A DNA stretch of 64,000 bases from Isoetes taiwanensis (lineage: Eukaryota; Streptophyta; Lycopodiopsida; Isoetales; Isoetaceae). Location: assembly GCA_021234155.1 (NCBI GenBank), contig JAJEKV010000041.1, positions 7,574,917-7,638,916 on the forward strand, read 5' to 3'. Positions 58,681 to 64,000 of the stretch are shown here, one piece after another (the first letter of the stretch is position 1; each line of letters opens with the position of its first letter). A program made the translations under genes and the position numbers. Below the pieces are notes generated by a model. That model was not told where the DNA came from. It did not search any database and saw only the letters and a list, made by a program, of their open reading frames with translations.

Positions 58681-60591
58681 TGTTGACCCTCAACCTGGCT
58701 TAGAGAGTCAAACACAAGAATCCAACTTGAGTTTTTACTCAAATTGGGGTTAGAACCTCCAGATCACTTAAGGTGATCAATCTACACAAGAATTTTTCAA
58801 AGAAAAATCTCAGTTACAGAGTTCTCATACCTTTCCCAATTCTGGAATTTGGACCCTTTACTCAAATCGATACAGATCCCATATGCAGATTGATTTTCAA
58901 AGTCAGATGATTGTGACTTGTTCAGAAAAGTTGTAGGCAAGTAAGGGTAAAGATCTTGACCAAGTCTGAGTTCTATTTTGTAAGATATTCGATCTCAAAG
59001 TTGGGTCAAATTTTGGTCAATACCAGTCAAAACTGAAAACAGAGCTCAGAGTTTTATAACTTGATTTGTAGGTTGAAATTTGAGGAAATTCCAAAACTAA
59101 GATGTTATATAGGCCTCAAAGGTAAGGTGCATGCTGTCAAATCATGACTTGAATCACTAAAACTATTTTTTTGGCACTTTTTTGTGGGTATCAGTCTATA
59201 TCTGTATCAGACAGAATGCAAAAAATGGTAACTTAAGTTTGGAATGGAATTTTTTCGAAATTTTTGTGCACACAGGTGCAAATAAGATGGGAGATGAAGT
59301 GCAGATGGTCGTATGTAGGAAAATATAAGGGAATCTTTTACTGTAAAAATGTTTGTGATGCAAAAATACTAAAGGATCATGACAGTAGACTTTTGGAACA
59401 CTTGGCAATCAACTTTCATTGATATGAAGGTAATACAGGGTGAATGAGAATCTTAGGAATATAGATCAATCAATAATGTAGCTTAGGAGGTCAATAATAA
59501 TATCAAATCAATAATATCAGTCCAATCTTCTCAGATTAAACTGTGGAACACTCAGAGACTTCAAGAACGTCATCAGATCATGCTCAGCATGTATCACTGT
59601 CGAGGTTTGATGCGTCTGGGCCTTCAAAAAACTTCTGTCAATGATCCCCAGGTATATATGTTCAGATCTAATGATTCCGTCATCTTAGTGCTTAGATTTA
59701 GGCTTAATATGATGCTTGAGAGCAGGAGTCCAGGTTTAGGCAGTTTTTAAAGCTTAAGAATTCGATTCCGGCGTGATTTAAGCTTATTTCCAGATTTAGG
59801 TCAGAGCAGCTGTATTTTCTGAGAATTCGCGCGATACGGTGACCATATTTCGTGAGGTATAAACCCGAAATATGCCGTATTTTATAATTTTGGGAAGCCT
59901 GGCCATGGTTTTAAAAGGTCACTCATGAGATAATTTAAGAATTGGGTCACCTAGGCTATAGCAACCCTAATTTTTGGGAATATGCCAAGTTTGGACATCA
60001 TAGTGAGGAATATTCCATAGGGTAGTCATACAACATGGCTTCTTATGGCACAATAGTAGATGAGCATAGGAGTACAAAAGGTGGCAAGAAGAATTAGGCT
60101 AAGAAAATTTACAAAAATATGGCATAGGAAGTAGAAAGGGAAAAAGAGGGGGTAAAAGATATGGAGGGCAATGGTGAGAATGACTTATGGAAGAATAAGG
60201 ATGCATTGAAAAGAAGAAATTAGGCAAGGTATGGTAGGGTAAAAGTGAGCAAAAGGGAAATAAGTTTAGGGAAAAATGGCTAGGAGATTTCAAAGAGATG
60301 GAACTAGAGTGTAAACATGGGTAAAAATGGCCTAGGGGTGGAATCAAGTACCATGGGGTCTTCCAAACTCTAACTTCCAATCTTCAAAAAACATCTTCCA
60401 ATCTTCTTTAACCCAGCACCTCCTAGACTAGCTTTGACCTCAAATGAAGTATTCCTTATGAGAGTTGACCTTGAAGATAAATGTCCTTTGACCTTCATAC
60501 CAATGTTGACTACCAAGTTTTCCCTTGACTTAGCCTTCCTAACTTTAACAAATAAACCAATCAATTAGTATGTTGCCCTTTGGGGGCAACA
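58681..60591 (-). repeat. 5' LTR of inner Ty3 element (1911 bp)
   Basis: Starts TGTTGACCCTCAACC and ends GGGCAACA on the plus strand. It matches 48233-50040 plus 52313-52396 with scattered differences. Its length is long for a Ty3 LTR. An open minus-strand frame of 93 codons (60380-60099) recurs in the other LTR with a changed frame, so it is not likely a gene. Confidence 0.93.
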
Positions 60592-62159
60592 GATAGATAG
60601 GCAAGGACATCTCTTGCAAAACAGTCACACTCAAGTCTTCATGAAGCAAAATCCCATGTCTCTTCTCTTTGCCAAAAAACAGCCAAAAGCTAAATTATGT
60701 AGGTGGGTTTGCAAGGTTCAGATCTACGATATTAGTGTGAGAGTAGTCAATCTTATTAACAATCCAAGCTCCTACCTTCCCAATGCTTTATTTGAATATG
60801 AAGATGAAGAGGGTTTGGATGAGAATGATTGTGCTTTGTCTACTAACCTTGTTGCTTTATATGAGAAGAAAGTGGATTGGTAATATAGCATTAGTAATTA
60901 TTTGGAATAGAATAGAATAGAATAGATTTTTTAACGCCCAAGGATATGATCAGCAGCCAAGGAAGGAGGTTCGAAGAAGAATGCAAGAAATTCAAGCTAA
61001 TAGGAGAAGTTCTATGCAAAGTTGACAAGGAAGGAGTGCTGCTAAGGTATGTGGATCTGGAAGAGGCCAAGATGATCATTGAAGCATGCCATGAAGGTGT
61101 TTGTGGAGGCCATTTTGTTGCTGACACAACAGCCAAGAAGATATTGATATCAAGGTATTTTTGCCCTACTCTCTTTAAAGATTGCTATAACGTCATAAAA
61201 TGTTGTCGTAACTGCCAAATTTTTGGCAAAAGAGTGTTGCAACCAGCTCCCCTCACTGCCAGAACCTCTCCAAGCCCATTTCAAGTATGGGAACTTGATT
61301 TTATAGGTCCCATAGACCCTCCCCCATCAGCTCAACATTAATTCATCCTTGTAGCCACTGATTATTTCACAAAATAAGCTGAAGCAGTTCCACTTAGTGC
61401 ATTTACTACTGCAAGGTTTCTTCATGAAAACATTTGTACTAGATTTGGAATCCCTTTCAATATCATATCTGATAGAGGAACCCAATTTATAAACCAAGCC
61501 ATAGCCTCATTGCTAGCTACTCTCAAAGTCAAACATACTAAAAGCTCAGCCTACTATCCGCAAGGTAATGGTCAAGCTGAGCCAACAAACAAGGTTCTGA
61601 AGTCAATTCTTAAAAACACTATTAGTATTTCTAAAAAGGATTGGCATATGAAATTGCATGATGCCTTGTAGGCATATAGGACCACCATTAAGGCATCCAC
61701 AGAGCATGCACCCTTTAACCTTGTATATGGTATCGAGTCTATTGTCCCCATCGAGCTTGAATTACCCTCCCTTGGATTGGCTCATCAAATCAATTTGGAA
61801 ATGGAGGATGCACTAAAAGAAAGGTGTGTGAGATTGATGCAGCTGGAAGAACACAGGTTTGAGGTTGAAAATGCAATTCTTATCAAGAAAGCCGAGGACA
61901 TAGCAACATTTAAGGCTGCTCACAAGCTTCAAGGCACTCTCAAAATTGGAGAATTGTTGCTCGAGTGGAACAAAGCAAGGGAAGATGTAGCAGCCAAGTT
62001 TGAAAATCTATGGGAAGGTCTTTTTGAGGTGATTGGAGCAGCATGAAAAGACTTCTATTGGCTGAAAACTGTTGTTGATGGAAGATAGCTGCCAAATCCT
62101 ATTAACATCTTACATTTGAAGAGGTATTGGCAACAGGATGTTGCCCTAAGCTTGTTTGA
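60592..62159 (+). mobile_element. Outer Ty3-type element, right part (RNase H end and integrase)
   Basis: It continues the outer element after the GATAG duplication: DRQGHLLQNSHTQVFMKQNP (60597 on), a spacer to 60882, then integrase from ISSQGRRFEEECKKFKLIGE (60949). HEGVCGGHFVADTTAKKIL and CRNCQIFGKRVL form the zinc-binding part. LDFIGPIDPP, ISDRGTQFINQ and YYPQGNGQAEPTNKVLKSIL carry the DDE residues (about 61294, 61470, 61570). Stops at about 61339, 61375 and 61669 and at 62044 inactivate it. The C-terminus ends RYWQQDVALSLFD at 62159. The insert at 60886-60936 contains GAATA pentamers. The expected PPT and LTR after 62160 are not seen; the duplicated block begins at 62292 instead. Confidence 0.86.
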
Positions 62160-62291
62160 TTAAAATCAGATAATGTTTTATAGATAGGCTAGCTTAGGTT
62201 GCTTTTGAGTTGCTGATCATATTTGTAAAACCTAAAAAACAGAAAAAGAAAAGATAAAAAATAAGCTTAAGAGTAGTTCAGCTTAAGAGTA

Positions 62292-63610
62292 GTTTCAACA
62301 CAAGTATATGGTCTAAAGTGGATCTTCCTGGTCGAAAACCAGCCTGTGATTCTGCCCTTTTTTTATTAAGTTCTGCCCAAGAACTTATCCTCTTTTTTAG
62401 AATTGTGGAAAATAATTTAGAGAGTAAACTACTTACCATAATTGTTTGGTAGTTGTTCACCTCATTTATTGGCCCGCCTTTATACACCGGGACTACTCTA
62501 TTCTGACACCAGTCAGAGGGGAATCCCTTCTTCATCATCATATTGAATATATTTGCCACCAGAGGATGTATTAGGGGCCCTGCTCACTTTAAATGTTCAG
62601 CCTTTAAGCCATGAATGTCTTGAGCCTTACCATTTGCAAGAGATGCAATGCCATCCGCAATCTCCTCTACGGAAATTGATAAGTCTGATTTCCAGCCTTC
62701 TCCCTCCTTGGCTATGCCTTCATCGTGGTACAAGCCGACCACATATCTCCATAACTCATGCGCACATAATGGAATCTCCTCTTGCTTATGGCTCCTAAGA
62801 CCACGCCAGAATAGAGAGACAATCATACTTTGTGTTTATATTTCTCTTGCACCTTCAACTGCTTGTATTCCTCCTTTCTCTTCTACTCTAGCTTGGACTA
62901 CTCTGCCCATTTGCAATGGTACATGGATGGCAAGCAGTGGGATTCCCAAGTCCCATTTGAATCTCTTCATCCTTTGTTATTGCAAGAGGTGGATCTCATT
63001 TTGAACATGGAAGCACATCCAGATTATGCTAAGTTTCTTGAGTTTTATACTCAAGAAATTGTCCCAAGTTGCATTTAAGGGACGTTGTATTCCTCGTGGG
63101 AGAATGATTCTAAGGTAAGTTTTGCATTGAATGAAATGTTAATATCTTTCCATGTTTGGTGAAGCACGTAGGTGTTGGAGCTACATCAATGATAGCCAGG
63201 CTCGTGACTTCCTCGACATGCTCGTATTGTAATCATGATCTTCATCATTGAGTTTGCTACCTCGACATGGTATTGGATGTATGAATAACCTTGGCAAGGA
63301 AATTATGTGTAGAAAATATGGGTAAGCTTTTGCTTATGGACAAGCTACTACGACATGGCTAGATTGTGATTGAGATCACAGGCATCATCGAGACTTGGTC
63401 TTCTAGATACATGTATAGTAGATATTGTAATGAACATCACATGTTATGGTTCGTGACATTGCACAACTATTGTCTTTGTATATATTTTTGGATCCTCTGG
63501 GGTCGGGCTTCTATGTTCGGTGGCCTAGATTGCTCCGGCATACTTATATTCATCTGTGTTTCTCTGTGGTATTTTTGTGATCTGTGACACCGGGCATAGT
63601 TCTCCTGGCA
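62292..63610. repeat. 1319-bp duplicated block, copy 2
   Basis: Same length and orientation as 32386-33704. The minus-strand LINE RT fragment (NRVVPVYKGG, SQAGFRPGRSTLDHILVLK; 62559-62300) is present here only because it is part of the block. Directly before it AGCTTAAGAGTAGTT is present twice (62266 and 62280), as filler DNA often is at repair junctions. Confidence 0.9.
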
Positions 63611-64000
63611 CAAGACGCCTAGCCTTTGACAATTGCTTGCTTTTGTGAAAGAATTTCAATGCAACTCACACAGATTGCTACAAAGGTCGGATTTTCAATT
63701 TCATCAAACACTCAAAAGATACAAAGTAATATCCCAAGCTCGTGGTCTTGGGTACAGGATCAAAATAGGTACACATTCAGCAAATTCAAAAAATTTGGTC
63801 AATAATCTGGATCATAGGTAAACATTGGAGGTCAGAATCAAGCTCAGGATTATCAAGCCGGTCCTTCTTCAAAGCAGAAAATCACTTCTTTGCCTCAAAG
63901 CCCTCGAAAATCTTCTGTGCCAAAAAACCCCTTTTGTAAATGCTCTGTTCCGTTGAGATCGTGATCATTCCCCTTCAATCCTCTGTCTTTTAGCTCACAA
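63611..64000. other. Window end, no gene seen
   Basis: The sequence differs from that following the first duplicated block. No recognisable coding sequence. Confidence 0.5.

Larger units (their letters stand above)
48233..60591 (-). mobile_element. Inner Ty3-type LTR retrotransposon, complete, 5-bp TSD GATAG
   Basis: The element runs on the minus strand: 5' LTR 60591-58681, gag, pol, a 3' region, then 3' LTR 52396-48233. Both LTRs start and end with TGTTG...CAACA on either strand. GATAG at 48228-48232 and GATAG at 60592-60596 flank it. Joining the flanks restores the outer element's frame (MI|DRQGHLL, as in its inner homologue), which proves the insertion. The LTRs differ at scattered sites and by a few short indels. 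The 3' LTR is also split by gamma copy B. Reading-frame breaks in gag and pol make this copy non-autonomous unless they are assembly errors. Confidence 0.93.

Overview
This window looks like nuclear DNA of a land plant with a large, transposon-filled genome. The evidence is one apparently complete plastid sigma-70 factor gene with introns, PPR and neprosin-type gene fragments, a chromovirus, PIF/Harbinger and LINE elements, and an AT-rich background with long introns. A fern or other non-seed plant is plausible, but that is only an inference. Only the sigma factor (13023-18668, minus) looks like an intact host gene. Almost everything else is mobile DNA or fragments of host genes.

Layout. At 1-4500 a dispersed repeat (here called alpha) is followed by broken pieces of two host genes, a NOG2-type GTPase and a WDR7/rabconnectin-3-beta-like WD40 protein. 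At 4532-9817 lies a strikingly GC-rich, decayed LINE with 5' tandem monomers, APE endonuclease and RT motifs and a (CTTC)n tail. 9818-13022 is AT-rich with short tandem repeats. 13023-18668 is the sigma factor, with a 3.65 kb intron. 19137-22080 is a decayed chromovirus 3' half plus PPT and LTR start. 22708-25157 is copy A of a dispersed element (gamma) carrying a PPR fragment. 26051-27526 is a second alpha repeat followed by fragments of an RRM protein, a neprosin-domain protein and a WDR75-like protein. 30756-39222 holds three 5'-truncated minus-strand LINEs with CT-rich 3' tails and long (GA)n tracts. 39351-43929 is a PIF/Harbinger element with a Myb/SANT ORF, an unrecognised acidic ORF and a DDE transposase, followed by a second decayed relative (44017-45600).

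The right end is a three-level nest. A plus-strand Ty3-type element (47449-48232 and 60592-62159) is split by a complete minus-strand Ty3-type LTR element (48233-60591) with an exact 5-bp target duplication, GATAG. The 3' LTR of that element is in turn split by copy B of gamma (50041-52312), in inverted orientation to copy A and with different cargo. The minus-strand Ty3 element has an unusual order: protease, an extra RNase H with intact catalytic residues, RT, the usual RNase H position with lost catalytic residues, then integrase. A 1319-bp block (32386-33704) recurs at exactly the same length at 62292-63610.

The most noteworthy signals are: (1) gamma, an element family with conserved ends and exchanged gene-fragment cargo; (2) the displaced RNase H in the Ty3 element; (3) (GA)n tracts at LINE and Harbinger ends; (4) alpha repeats heading multi-gene fragment arrays. 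Many reading frames are broken by single-base shifts. Some may be assembly indels rather than true mutations, which cannot be decided here.
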